From NCBI GenBank assembly GCA_928724745.1, contig CAKMXJ010000002.1, positions 310,001 to 374,000 on the forward strand: a DNA stretch of 64,000 nucleotides, in the 5' to 3' direction. Position 1 is the first letter of the stretch; the number at the start of each line of letters is the position of its first letter. Source of the DNA: Anthracocystis setariae. Its lineage: Eukaryota; Basidiomycota; Ustilaginomycetes; Ustilaginales; Ustilaginaceae. Below the pieces are notes generated by a model that was not told the DNA's origin, searched no databases, and saw only the letters and a list, made by a program, of their open reading frames with translations. Positions 38,340-49,254 of this stretch are shown here, piece after piece. Made by a program: the position numbers and the translations under genes.

Positions 38340-40387
38340 AAAAAGCCCTTTGTCTTCGTCATGGAAAAATCAATAATGTACCATATATAGCAGTCACGTA
38401 GCAGCAGCAACAGCATCAGCATCAGCAGGTGTCCATCTATTTTGCTTGTTTCGAGTTTCTTTCGCCAAGACTGTGTGGTTCATAGTTGTCTCTGTGATAG
38501 GATGTCAATGTCAGCAGTGGCGGTCATAGATGTTGCGACACAGTGGCAAGAGTAAGGCGTCGTTGACTGGCAAGAGGGAGCAGAAATCGACAAACCTGAT
38601 GTCGAACCTGCTAGGGTCGGCTGCGTGGCGAGGTGCTTGCGGAAGCGTTGGTTTATCAATACAACAGCTCGGCACCTTGGAGACCTTGCTCTTCGATGGC
38701 CGCAGAAGCAATCAGAACACGGAAACGGCCACTGCCGACGTCAAGGTTCTAAGCTGTACCCGATTCTGAGCTCTGCTCGAGAGGATGCTGTACCGAGTGC
38801 TCGGCAGCTCGACATGCAGAGAGCATAAAAGCTCGCGCAAAGGCTAGAAAAAGGAGGCCAGGTTGAACGATCAGACTAGCGCCTAGAAGTGTAGTCGAGT
38901 CTGTGGGAATAGTGGATTTCGAGAACGGAGGAGCTGTCTCCGACCAAATGAAGGGCAAATCGGTGTGAAGCCTTCCGGTGGAGACATCGGTTTCAGATCC
39001 GGCACGCACATTTCGAGCTGCTCTAGTCTTCAATCAGGCGTCAGGCAGATACAGCACCACCATCCGAGCCTCCTGTAGCATGGGCTGTGCCTTTGAGCTC
39101 TGATGGCAAGATGCACTTGACCGCCTTGAGCTCCGTTTGCACACGATAGCTGTTTAATGGTACAGTAGGTAACTACATCACGCTGCTCTTTCACCTGAGC
39201 GAAAATGCGCAAAAGAGTAAAATTCGGAATTTAACGCCACAAGCGCACTCCTGTAATCGCTTGGCTGCGTGCGTACGGTAGGCGGCTCGACTAGATTAGA
39301 TTCTGTCGAATCCTGCCGAACGAATCAGAGCGCAGCACATCGCACTACAATGCAGCCCGTCCAATGAGACGCTTTCCTGATTGCAGCCAAGAAAAAAAAT
39401 CATGCTCACCTGCAGAGGTCAGCGATTCAAAAACCCCCTTCAATACTTGATCAAGGTCGCCGTTGGCCACTGCATCGATGATCCTCGCTTGGAAACGACG
39501 GCAGGGACAGTCGGATCACCTTGCGCCGTGGTTGGGTCGCTTCGCTTTCTTGGGATCATGTCGACCCGAGTGGCAAGCGTGTGCTACGTTGCCAACAGCT
39601 CAGCTCGCTGCTTTTCCCGTTCTCTGATGGGTGCCGACGTCCCGGATTCCTGCCAGTGAACGCTCAATTTACCCTTTTTTTTTGCTGTATTCAGGCGTAT
39701 TCGGAGTCGGGCGATCAAGCAGCCTTAGATTATTGTCTCCGTTGAAGTGCCTCGTGCCTGATTCGATCAAGATTACATTCCACTGGGAGCAAGGCATGGG
39801 CTCATTAGTCACGGATCACGAAATTGCGAAATCGCTAGGGTGTTAGTTAGCGCCCTTGCGTGTCGACAGTGTGTACACTCTGCCCAGAAAGAGGTCGGCC
39901 CGCGTGTGCCCGGTGTGTTGCTTTGGCAGCATCAAAATGGTCGGTTGTTCTGCTCTCCACCTCCAATAAATTTTGAGGTACTCGTCAGTGCCTCCGCTGA
40001 TACCCTCGCAACTCATATGGTACAGTTACCGTTGCCAACTTCATCCTTCAATCACTTCGTCCGCATATTACACCTCCGCGAGCGCCATCAATCACCACCA
40101 TATCACCACCATCGTCGTCGTCGTCGCCAATCACTTCATTACCTTTACCATCGTTCATTGGAACCGGCGCGACACCTCATCGGTTCTTCCGACATAATTA
40201 ATCCCGGCTCTTGGCACATTGACCGCATCAATCTCCCAACGGTCGACTCAGCAGCGCCAAGCCGCACGTCTCTTGTGACTTGCCATCACAAATCATCTCG
40301 AGAACTAGAGCCGCTTTGGAATCTCGTTGACTCGCTGTGTTCGCTGTTGAAGTGCGGCACAGATACACCTCTCGGAAGGCCCCGCCG
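38340..40387. other. Intergenic region (2 kb)
   Basis: No recognised gene. CAG/CAT-like trinucleotide runs occur near 38402-38429, and a CACCAC/CGTCGT stretch near 40095-40125 in the probable 5' leader of the F-box-like gene. Confidence 0.5.
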
Positions 40388-43300
40388 ATGAGGGTGCAGC
40401 TTCCAGACGAGATCGTGGATCATATCCTCTTCTTGGCATGCAGCCTTCCACCACTCCGCACCGACGACTTTCGTGAGCCTTCCGATTTCGACGTCAACAG
40501 GCTCAAGGCTCGCTCCTCGGCACCGCATCTCGATATCCGCACCACACTCAAGCTCTTGCTCCTATCACCGCAGCACTATCCGTATATCGCCTCCATCCTT
40601 TACAAGGGTCCGCGCTTATCTGACCCCATCACCCTTTCGCTCTTTGCTCGCACACTCACCAACCGTCCCGCTCTAGGCCGTCTCGTCAAGCATCTCTGGG
40701 TCGGTCACACGTACCAAGGAGAGGGGATCCCGCCCAATGCACTTAACTTTGGTCTGGGTGGCAGTCAAAACGCATACAGTCTCAACACAGATCTCGCAAC
40801 GCTCGACGATGTGCGCAAATATCTAGCCCAGGGTATCGCCCCACCCAATCTCCTCTCGCCAGCTTTTGAGAACAGGATAGCGCAATGGGCAGCCCAAAAC
40901 GTTCAGTCCAATATCCGTACCATCAACCCCGTCCGAGCTCCACGAGGCATCCATATTGATTCACCCGGCTCGGGCGATCCTGAGAATGGCACCTGGAACT
41001 GGATCGGCGTGGACGAATGGGTTCTTCGCCTATGGGATGGTCGGGATCTTGTCAAGCAGTTCCGTGAAGTAGCAAAGCGTGCTTTCTTCCTTGAGCTCAA
41101 GCGTCTCTCTCTGGCTGCAGCCTCTTCGCGAAGATCCTCGTCGATGCCTTCGTCTTCCTCGTCCTCCACTGCTGCCTCACCTCAAGTATCGCCCCCGTCG
41201 ACCTCAGTCTCGCAACCACGTGAGCGTCGTTCGGCGTCTCTTCTTGATTCTGACATGGTATCTCCGTTCACAGCTAAAGCGCCCGAAGAGCGTATTCCTG
41301 GAACAGAGCAAGATCCGCTAGACTGGGCAGACGAGACGAACACTCCCCGACCGAATTCGGCACGCGTCACGGACAACGACGAGCCCATCTACTCGGAAGA
41401 GCTTGATCTGGACGAAATTGACGCCGAGAGGGACCGATGCTTTGCAGAGATGGGAGTCAAGAAGCCTGCTTGGCGCTCGCAGAACTGGTCTGAATATGCT
41501 AAGGTCGGCAATCAGAAGGTCGAATGGTGGGTTGTATGGTTGCTCGCAAAGACGAGGGCTCGTGCTCGCATTGTAGCCCGTCGCGTGTGGCAAGCCGATT
41601 TTGAGAAGGATCCCAGCCTTCGCAACTGGAGAGCTCTTCGTCCCCGACCGGAGCTTCACACTAAAAATCACTTTACGCATCCAACCCTCTTTGCACGTTC
41701 CGGAGCGAGCCACCTCCTCGTTGGTGGTGCCCCTCCCCCTCCTCGGAGGAATGAGCTCTTCAACGGCAGACACCAGGGCGACATGGAAGGATTGTCCGAC
41801 TCGGCCAGCGACACGCAATCGGAAGCTGAATCATACAGCGACGCGAGTGACTACGACTCCGACATGGAAGCTTCGACCGCCCGCATGGACATGTCCATCG
41901 TTCACGAGACCACCCCATCGCATTCTGACCAACCAAGCAGAGGCACCGCTGCAGCCTCGTCTTCGTCGTTCGTCCTGCCCGAGTTCATCGAGGCAGAGCA
42001 GCAGAAGCCCGAAGACCAGGCCGATCTCTGGGGTGGCGATTACAACTTTGCCAATGGTAACGAGAGAGCAGGCGCGGGCAACAGTATCATGGGCTCCCGT
42101 GGTGGCATGTTCGGCTTCGACTCAGCCCTTCGCACTGGTCTCCTCGATGAACCTGATGAGAAGCTGGATGATGGGACCGAATTTGCCAGCTTGCAGAAGA
42201 CCAAGCAACGTCGACGTAACGAGGAAGATCGTATACTCTCCGAACTGACACTCGGCTCCATCTTGCAGAGCCTGCGCAGCATCATGATGCTGACGCCTCG
42301 ACTTAAGGTCCTCGCGCTCGACGGTGTGCTCGAACGAAGCATTTGTGGTCGTCGAGCCATGTGCAACATGGGCAAGCTCAAGAGCCTCTCTCTGGGACCT
42401 CCGCCGCCCTACTGGAGCTCTCCGCTGCTCTTCGGTCACCCAATAAAGACGACACGTCGCGAAAGGCTGAGCTATCATCAAAAGATGCACGGTTTGACAA
42501 GTCCCGACTTTGGTGCAGAAGATTCTCGCTCCAATAGCGTGTGGCCACTTCCGGGTGTTCTCATCCCTTCGCCCGCCTTTGCAACTTTGAGAACACTTCA
42601 CATCTCGGGATGCATGCTTTTCCCTTCCGAAGCCAAAGCTGTGGGTGGTTTGGGCGGCCAGCTTCCCAACTTGCGTCATTTCCGATGGTCACTATGGCAG
42701 CCGCATGTCGAAGGACATCCCGCAGGAATCGTGGAGACTTTGTGCCTCATCCTAGACATACCAACGCCAGAGGAGGAGGCTGCAGCCGCCGCCGCTACTG
42801 CAAGTTCCACCTCTATTGGAGGATCCGGCTCGGGCTTCCGCTTCGGCACCTCGTCCTCTAGTTCCGGCACATATCGAGAGCTCGAGAATGGAAAGAGGCG
42901 TCGAAGGCACGGCGAAGCACGCCGTCGATCCAACCCTTTCAGCGCCAGCGGTTCAACAATGACCGATGCAGGACTTTCTTCGTCGCTCAGCAGCAGCGGT
43001 ACAGCCGCAGGAGGACAGCATGATGCTAGCGTATACGCACTCGTCACGCGCAAGCGGAAGCTACGCTCCGTATACGTCACGGCTCATCCAACCGATCAGG
43101 CGATCTTTGCGCGAAGGGCGCCGGCAGCACTGCGCTACGACCCTCGTCTTACGATTGAGTCGCCAATGTGCAAAAACGTCGAGGACAATTTGGAAGAGAT
43201 GCAACGGTGGTGGGAGTGGGAGAGTGGTCTGCTGCACTTCAAGCCGACGGTTTCGAATTTGAAAGCCATCAGTCTGGCAGCAAAGAGGAAGCAGGCGAGT

Positions 43301-43411
43301 GGACAACCGAGTACGGTTTCTGCGCAGGAGCTCAATGCGGATCATAGTGGGATTCAGATGGATCTTCAGCGTGCGATAGACACGGAGCTTGAACTTGAGC
43401 CTCGTTCGTAG
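40388..43411 (+). CDS. Large F-box-like protein of unknown target
   Basis: The protein has 1007 residues. The N-terminal VQLPDEIVDHILFLAC segment (about 3-20) and the following helices resemble an F-box, which would dock Skp1 in an SCF ubiquitin ligase. Residues about 80-200 and 610-760 contain ordered Leu-rich patches (LKVLALDGVLERSICG, ATLRTLHISGCMLF, LRHFRWSLWQPH) that could be irregular leucine-rich-repeat strands. Between them lie long Ser/Glu/Asp-rich disordered segments. A basic Ser-rich region (about 830-880) follows. It is a single exon with an ATG at 40388. The assignment rests on a short motif, so the function is tentative. Confidence 0.72.
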   Translation: MRVQLPDEIVDHILFLACSLPPLRTDDFREPSDFDVNRLKARSSAPHLDIRTTLKLLLLSPQHYPYIASILYKGPRLSDPITLSLFARTLTNRPALGRLVKHLWVGHTYQGEGIPPNALNFGLGGSQNAYSLNTDLATLDDVRKYLAQGIAPPNLLSPAFENRIAQWAAQNVQSNIRTINPVRAPRGIHIDSPGSGDPENGTWNWIGVDEWVLRLWDGRDLVKQFREVAKRAFFLELKRLSLAAASSRRSSSMPSSSSSSTAASPQVSPPSTSVSQPRERRSASLLDSDMVSPFTAKAPEERIPGTEQDPLDWADETNTPRPNSARVTDNDEPIYSEELDLDEIDAERDRCFAEMGVKKPAWRSQNWSEYAKVGNQKVEWWVVWLLAKTRARARIVARRVWQADFEKDPSLRNWRALRPRPELHTKNHFTHPTLFARSGASHLLVGGAPPPPRRNELFNGRHQGDMEGLSDSASDTQSEAESYSDASDYDSDMEASTARMDMSIVHETTPSHSDQPSRGTAAASSSSFVLPEFIEAEQQKPEDQADLWGGDYNFANGNERAGAGNSIMGSRGGMFGFDSALRTGLLDEPDEKLDDGTEFASLQKTKQRRRNEEDRILSELTLGSILQSLRSIMMLTPRLKVLALDGVLERSICGRRAMCNMGKLKSLSLGPPPPYWSSPLLFGHPIKTTRRERLSYHQKMHGLTSPDFGAEDSRSNSVWPLPGVLIPSPAFATLRTLHISGCMLFPSEAKAVGGLGGQLPNLRHFRWSLWQPHVEGHPAGIVETLCLILDIPTPEEEAAAAAATASSTSIGGSGSGFRFGTSSSSSGTYRELENGKRRRRHGEARRRSNPFSASGSTMTDAGLSSSLSSSGTAAGGQHDASVYALVTRKRKLRSVYVTAHPTDQAIFARRAPAALRYDPRLTIESPMCKNVEDNLEEMQRWWEWESGLLHFKPTVSNLKAISLAAKRKQASGQPSTVSAQELNADHSGIQMDLQRAIDTELELEPRS

Positions 43412-44486
43412 ATGGGGACCCGTTGCGGTAGCGATTGCAGAAACCCGCCGAACACGCTTTCCGAGGAATAGAACTTGTTGCAAAACAGATTGGCCACCCG
43501 TCGGCACTGTACCATAGGTTGTGTTTCTAAGGTTAGCCAAACCCAAGATCAGTCCAAGATCAAGAGAATGGTGAGGGACTGCCTGTACTCCGGCGCGTTG
43601 GGCTGTGCTGCAGGCAGGCAAGCAAGCGTGTTTCACCAAAAGCGGAGCGATACAGTATTAATTCGTTTTCACCTTGGGCGGTTCCAGCGACAAATGGTCA
43701 ATGCTTCTGACATTGCCCCCTGTCTTGATCCACTGGGATGGTGTCTCCACAGCTTTGATATTGGCCTGTTGCTTGACTGGAAGTAATTGGGAGTATAGCG
43801 AGACTAGGTAGGGTAAGATGAATGGCAAGCAAGATGCTGTTGCTGAGCAAGAGGATAATTGGGTGGAGGCGAAGAGACCGAGGTGCTACAAATGGATCAA
43901 TTTGATTGATGTTCGAGGATCTCCGATTGAAAATTCGTTATTTGTTCCAGTTTTTACCCTTGGTACAGTCACTAATTAAATAGGCACAGGTGCAACAGCG
44001 ACTGATGGTGTGCCCGGCGGTTCCTGCGAACCTCTTGTCTTTGCAAACGCATAAACAATTCAATCAAAGAAGCAACCACGCGATTGTTTGCGGAGTAAGA
44101 CAACTCATACCAACTTGGTTCCACCATCAAATTATGAACCGATTGATCAACAATGTACCATCGGTTCAGCCAGACTGATCTGCTGATCGTCACACCAAGG
44201 GTACCAAGGGTACCAAGAGTCATGTCGAGGACGGCAGCAACAAGGCAGAGCAGTGAGACCTAGGACGTCGGACATCCTCTTGCCTCTCCCGTTCTGTTCT
44301 CTTCCCTTCCTCTCGTCCTGCTTACCCATACGGCGGGACACCAGCCGGCCCACTTTGTAAGGGACACAGTGTCTCTGCAAGTGTGTATGTATATAAGGTC
44401 CAGCTTGTACTGGTGGATGTTGTGCTGTGCTTGTACGGATGCTCCATTCAGCCTCTTGCTCTGCTCAGCTCTGCTCGCTCGTCACA
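43412..44486. other. Intergenic region upstream of carboxypeptidase
   Basis: No gene was recognised. It carries a GGTACCAAG short tandem near 44197-44220 and a TATA-like element, listed separately. Confidence 0.5.
44390..44398 (+). promoter_or_regulatory. TATA-like box of the secreted carboxypeptidase gene
   Basis: TATATAAGG lies about 90 bp upstream of the ATG at 44487, a plausible core-promoter distance. Confidence 0.5.
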
Positions 44487-46079
44487 ATGCAGATTGTTCC
44501 CATCATCGCCCTGCTCGCTTTCGTTGCTCTGCAACAGACGCAAGCTCAATTTATCAGGCGTGTCGCTCCTCCCAGAAATTTGGCCGAAGTCAAGGAGCAA
44601 CTGGATCCTCGAAGCTCATCGGAAAGCGTCGCAGCTGTGTCGGCCAACAAACACCTCAACAGTAAGACGCAGCCGTTCTACGTAAACGGTAGCGCCATAC
44701 CGGAAGTCAAATTCGATGTTGGCGAATCGTACGCCGGTCTGCTCCCGATCAGCTCGGACCCTAACGAAACTCGACAGCTGTACTTCTGGTATTTCCCGTC
44801 CAAGAATCCGTTGGCCAGTAATGAGATTACGATTTGGCTCAACGGTGGACCAGGTTGTTCGTCCATGGAAGGTTTGTCCGTAGAGAACGGACCGTGGAGT
44901 TGGAAGCCTGGAACACTGGCACCTACGCCGAATCCTTGGGCTTGGAACAATCTTACCAACATGATCTGGGTCGATCAACCGGTCGGTACGGGCTATTCGC
45001 AGGGATCGAGCAACATCACTACCGAAAAGGAGGCGGCTCATCAGTTCAATGGCTTCTTCCGCAATTTCGTCGATACATTCGATCTTCACAACAGCTCGGT
45101 CTATCTCAGTGGTGAAAGTTATGCTGGACAATATGTTCCGTACATTGCGCGTGACATGTTGGATCGAAAGGACAAGACGTACTTCAACGTCACGGGCATC
45201 CTGTTGTACGATGCTTTGATCAACAAGATGGAAGTATTGCAGGCGATACCTGCTCCAACTTTCTTCGATCATTGGAGACCACTGATCCCTTTCAACGAAA
45301 CCATCAGGAACTCCATCGCGGAGATCGATCACAAGTGTGGCCTCACCGCCTTTCTCAACGAGCACCTTCAGTATCCTCCCAAGGGACCGCAGCCGGACGT
45401 GCATTTCGACAGCGATTGCAACGCCATGGATCTCGGTCAGCGTGCTGTGTCAGACATGAATCCTTGTTCGAATGCATACGACCTTGCACTCTCTTGTCCT
45501 CGGCCATGGAGCATTTTGGATAACCCGAGCGATCAGACCTACTTCAACCGCACCGATGTCAAGAAAGCCATCAACGCACCGTTGGACTCAACATGGTATA
45601 AATGCAACCCACCTAAAGTCAAACAACCGTTCCTCACCGACGACGGCGACAGCGACGAGCTCAACCAACATCGCTTTAGCTCCAGCACTGTCCTTCCTGG
45701 TGTGATTGATGAGCTTCAACGCACCATCCTTAGTCATGGAACGCTCGACATGTCTCTACTCCTCAACGGTACGCTTCTGACGATTCAGAACATGACGTGG
45801 GGTGGGATGCAGGGATTCCAGCAACCGGTGACCGACGATTTCTACGTACCCTTCCATAAATCCTCGCACGAAATCATGCCGTCTGCAGCAGGCACGTTGG
45901 GAAAGACACGCACCGAACGCAAACTCACTTTCAGCTCGGTCGAACTGGCAGGCCACATGGTCCCAGAGTTCCAACCCGCAGCGGCTTACCGACACATGGA
46001 GTTCCTGTTGGGACGTATCGATAGTCTGAACTCGAAACAGCCGTTCACCTCGTTTGACAACGGCCTCATCGCTCAGTAA
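44487..46079 (+). CDS. Secreted serine carboxypeptidase (peptidase S10)
   Basis: A 530-residue S10 exopeptidase removing C-terminal residues from peptides. The signal peptide is residues 1-20 (MQIVPIIALLAFVALQQTQA). Family motifs are IWLNGGPGCSSMEG, WVDQPVGTGYS and the nucleophile GESYAG with Ser211. The catalytic Asp is probably Asp421 (HGTLDMSLL) and His490 lies in AGHMVPEFQP. There are many N-glycosylation sites, and no long propeptide as in CPY. The ATG at 44487 starts the signal peptide; the frame is open upstream. It is tail-to-tail with a second S10 enzyme (650 bp). A role in extracellular or host-protein digestion is inferred. Confidence 0.93.
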   Translation: MQIVPIIALLAFVALQQTQAQFIRRVAPPRNLAEVKEQLDPRSSSESVAAVSANKHLNSKTQPFYVNGSAIPEVKFDVGESYAGLLPISSDPNETRQLYFWYFPSKNPLASNEITIWLNGGPGCSSMEGLSVENGPWSWKPGTLAPTPNPWAWNNLTNMIWVDQPVGTGYSQGSSNITTEKEAAHQFNGFFRNFVDTFDLHNSSVYLSGESYAGQYVPYIARDMLDRKDKTYFNVTGILLYDALINKMEVLQAIPAPTFFDHWRPLIPFNETIRNSIAEIDHKCGLTAFLNEHLQYPPKGPQPDVHFDSDCNAMDLGQRAVSDMNPCSNAYDLALSCPRPWSILDNPSDQTYFNRTDVKKAINAPLDSTWYKCNPPKVKQPFLTDDGDSDELNQHRFSSSTVLPGVIDELQRTILSHGTLDMSLLLNGTLLTIQNMTWGGMQGFQQPVTDDFYVPFHKSSHEIMPSAAGTLGKTRTERKLTFSSVELAGHMVPEFQPAAAYRHMEFLLGRIDSLNSKQPFTSFDNGLIAQ

Positions 46080-46729
46080 GACCTCGTTCGACTGTGAAAT
46101 CAGTCGGAAGTGACCTTAGGGTTGGTGGTGTTAAGGATTGGTTCGAGTCAAATTTAATGAAATCCACAAAATATGTTAGTTCGCACAGTTTCCCCGATTC
46201 ACTACTTAATTGTTGGTTTTTTTTCACACGTGGCTTTGCCGCGTTTGTCGGGGGATGCTCCACCTCGAACCGCAGTCATCGTCGAATACCGTCAGCGTCG
46301 GATGGTGGACCCGACTAATTCTAGTCCAACGTTCTAACAGCAATCGAAGTCACCTTTGCCAAACCCCTGATCTTGTCCGTCTTGAAAGGAGAGTATGCAT
46401 TTTGCCCTTGGTTCGCAGAATACACGATCAATCATTCCGGCCTCCACTGCCACTCGATCCGGACCACGTGAGGGTCGGGCAATTCGACTTACCAAGCGAT
46501 TCGCCCTACCAGAGTCCAATGTGGACAATCAAGTATTGCACGTTTTCTCCTTGCAGCATTTCGAACAATACACTCGACTTGAGCATTCTATGGATATCTC
46601 GGATTAAACTCACAGCATAAATGCATATAAAAAAAAAAAAGAATTTACAGCGAAGCAAGACGGTCCCGCTTCGACGCTCGGCACGAGTTCGGGAGGTCAA
46701 GAGATAGACGGGGGATGCAGGTGAACGTT
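46080..46729. other. Convergent 3' region between the two carboxypeptidases
   Basis: This 650-bp region between the two stop codons holds both 3' UTRs and a 12-nt A run near 46629. A GGTTCGAGTC at about 46140 has B-box resemblance but no tRNA fold. No gene was seen. Confidence 0.5.
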
Positions 46730-48493
46730 TCAAGCAAGAGGTTTGTTTGCGAGCCAGCGGTTGATCATGTCGGAAGCTGCTTCGGGCTGATCATACGGGA
46801 ACATGTGACCAGCGTTGTAGGCTTGAACAAAAGCGACAGAACCCGCACCTGCTCCTCCCTGACGCACCATGCCTGCGGCCTTGCCGTGGACCTTCCACTC
46901 CTTGGCAGTGCCGTTGTTGAAGTCGTCCAGGTAGCTGGTCTGGAGGTTCTGCATCCACTCGAGGTTGCCCATGTAGTTGCACATGAAGTCGGCTTCACCA
47001 GCGTAGATGAGAAGACGAACGCCATCCTCAATGAGCTCGGGAAGCAGAGCGGCCGAGTCGTGCATCGAGTCGCCCTGGAGCAAGAAAGCCTGATTAATGT
47101 TCATGTTGCACGACTGGAAGGTGACCGACTCGGGAACACCGAGGTTCTTCTTGATGCTAGGAGTGTTGAGCAGCGTCTCGATGTATTCCATGTCCTTGTA
47201 GCAGAGAGGGCCGTCCTTCTGGCGGTCGCAATCCTTTCGGACGTCGTACAGATTCTTGCCAGTCTGCTGAGCGGGGCCGTAGAGGCGGCTCCAGCAGTAG
47301 AGGGCGGCAGGAGTGCAAGTAAGACGGTTGTTGTACTTCTGGCAAGACTCGATCAATGACTTGCAAGTGGAAGCCTGCTGCTCAAGTGTCTGACAGGTGG
47401 AGCTGGAAGGATCGAAGAGGGCATACTTGTTGTCGGCACTGCAAGCGTACTCTGGCACCGAGGGGAACTGGTATTGAGGCGAGGTGAGGCCGTTGCCGAT
47501 CATGACGGTCTGGAGGTTGATGTGCTTGGGAGCAAGCTGAGGGTTGCTGTGACGAGAAAAGGCGAGGTTCTTGTTCTTCTTGTGGATGGTGGAAGCGATG
47601 TTGGGAAGGTAGGTACCAGCGTAGGACTCTCCTGAGGCAGTGAAGGGGAGCTTGGAATATTGGGGGAACTTGGCGAAGAAGAGCTGGAGGAAGGCATAGA
47701 CATCCTCGGCAGCAGCAGGAGAGTTGTTGACCGAGTCGTTGTCCGAGTAAGAGTAACCAACGTCGACGGGCTGGTCGAGGAAGAGCAAATTGGCCTTGTT
47801 GTTCCACGAGTAAGGGTTGTTCCTGACAGCGCGGCCTTCGTCAGTGACGCGGCAAGGGCCAAGCTCGAACAGAAGACCGGTGGACGAGGAGCAACCCGGA
47901 CCACCGTTGAGCCAGAGAACCACGGGGTCGTCCTTGGGGTTGCTTCGCGATTCGAAGAAGATGAACCAGAGGTGCTTGGAGTCCGAAATGTCCAAGTATC
48001 CGCTGTACTGAACGACATCCTTGTCACAGAAGGCTTCGGACTGCTGAATGTTGAGGCGAAGCGAATAGTCGGGGAACGAGGAGTGAGTGAGACGCTCAAA
48101 CTCGAGGCCATCGACAAAGACTCTGCCGGTGTGGTTCCAGTCTTTGATACTCTGCTTGGTGCCAGCCATGATGTCCTCGATCTTGTGCTCGATCTGCTCG
48201 ATTTGGGACTCGGTCCAGGAAAGGATATCGTCGGCGTGCTTCATGGCGTCCGTCAAGACTTGGTCGACGGCGTGCTTTGCGGGGAGAGCCGAGGCAGCCA
48301 CATCGTTGAGTGTAAGGCCAGAGAAGTCGGGACGACCAAGAGATGGGATTGGCTGTGCGTCTTCGTTCCAGACCAGGTTTCCAGTCGAATCGTAGTGGAT
48401 CTGCTCGACAGGAGCGGGCAGCTTGGCAGCGTTGGCGAGCGCAGCCGCACACACCAAGGCGGCCGAAGCGGTAGAGAGCCAGGAGAAACGCAT
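46730..48493 (-). CDS. Carboxypeptidase Y-type serine carboxypeptidase (peptidase S10)
   Basis: The protein has 587 residues. The signal peptide is 1 to about 23 (FSWLSTASAALVCAAALANA), followed by a propeptide-like helical stretch (about 75-130) as in vacuolar CPY zymogens. The mature domain has VVLWLNGGPGCSSSTGLLFELGPC, LFLDQPVDVGYSYSD and the nucleophile ASGESYAG with Ser near 290. It also has the CPY-like Cys-rich lid (residues about 360-440), the Asp region YAGEADFMCNYMGN and the His motif NAGHMFPYDQP. The WNGGPGCSS and ESYAG contexts are closest to yeast PRC1 and its fungal orthologues. The ATG at 48493 starts the signal peptide (the upstream opening uses GTG). Vacuolar proteolysis is the expected role. 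Confidence 0.93.
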   Translation of the reverse strand: MRFSWLSTASAALVCAAALANAAKLPAPVEQIHYDSTGNLVWNEDAQPIPSLGRPDFSGLTLNDVAASALPAKHAVDQVLTDAMKHADDILSWTESQIEQIEHKIEDIMAGTKQSIKDWNHTGRVFVDGLEFERLTHSSFPDYSLRLNIQQSEAFCDKDVVQYSGYLDISDSKHLWFIFFESRSNPKDDPVVLWLNGGPGCSSSTGLLFELGPCRVTDEGRAVRNNPYSWNNKANLLFLDQPVDVGYSYSDNDSVNNSPAAAEDVYAFLQLFFAKFPQYSKLPFTASGESYAGTYLPNIASTIHKKNKNLAFSRHSNPQLAPKHINLQTVMIGNGLTSPQYQFPSVPEYACSADNKYALFDPSSSTCQTLEQQASTCKSLIESCQKYNNRLTCTPAALYCWSRLYGPAQQTGKNLYDVRKDCDRQKDGPLCYKDMEYIETLLNTPSIKKNLGVPESVTFQSCNMNINQAFLLQGDSMHDSAALLPELIEDGVRLLIYAGEADFMCNYMGNLEWMQNLQTSYLDDFNNGTAKEWKVHGKAAGMVRQGGAGAGSVAFVQAYNAGHMFPYDQPEAASDMINRWLANKPLA

Positions 48494-49254
48494 CGTAAGT
48501 AAGAGTATATCAGCAAAAGGGAGGATGAGGTGGCTGATAGTGGTGGTAGGATGAAACGAAGAGATGCGAGGATGGATCACGGATCCATGGCAGCGGAATG
48601 ACCGACAGGGGCTGAGCGTCGATCTGTGCGAAAGGCGGAGGCGCCTGCGATGCTAAGCGAGGCCAAAGCGCGCAAGCCATTTGGATGGACCCTAAATTTG
48701 TGTGGTTGCAGAGCCAGTCTCTGGAAATGGCAACGACCGTAAGCATTATTTCCAGAAATAATTAATATTAATTGAATTTAATGTAATGCTCTAGGGTACA
48801 GTTCTGTACGTTATTTTCTGTTGCATCCCAGTGCGGTCATCGAGCAGCATCCACCACCGCAGTTTTCATCCTTTTTTTGGCCCCCAGGCTGAGCCCTTTT
48901 GCGCGTTGCGTAACTGTGCCTTTTCCTACCTTTTTTTGTGTGGAGGTTGGATCAGCCACTCCTGTTTGTGGGTTGCCGTGTCGGAGCATCAACAGCCGCA
49001 ACGCGCGTAACCATGCTTGGGGTGGCGTACTCGTATATTTCAGCGAACGCCATCTTGACAGTTTGTGGACTCAGGCTGAGGTGGCCAGCTTTGATTGCAA
49101 CCAGGAGTTCCAAGTGCTGAATGTCAAGATTTCAACTTAACCTCGGTGCTGTTAGCTGTGAACGAGTAGCCGAACACCGTCGCGGATCTCTGTTCAGTAC
49201 CACCACTTGCTGATCCTCTCCCGTGAAACCACGTCGAGCACGAGCTGAGGCACC
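48494..49254. other. Divergent intergenic region CPY-like / small spliced gene
   Basis: This 761-bp region is AT-rich around 48745-48790 (TAATTAATATTAATTGAATTTAA). Only short frames occur; the promoters of both genes must lie here. Confidence 0.5.
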
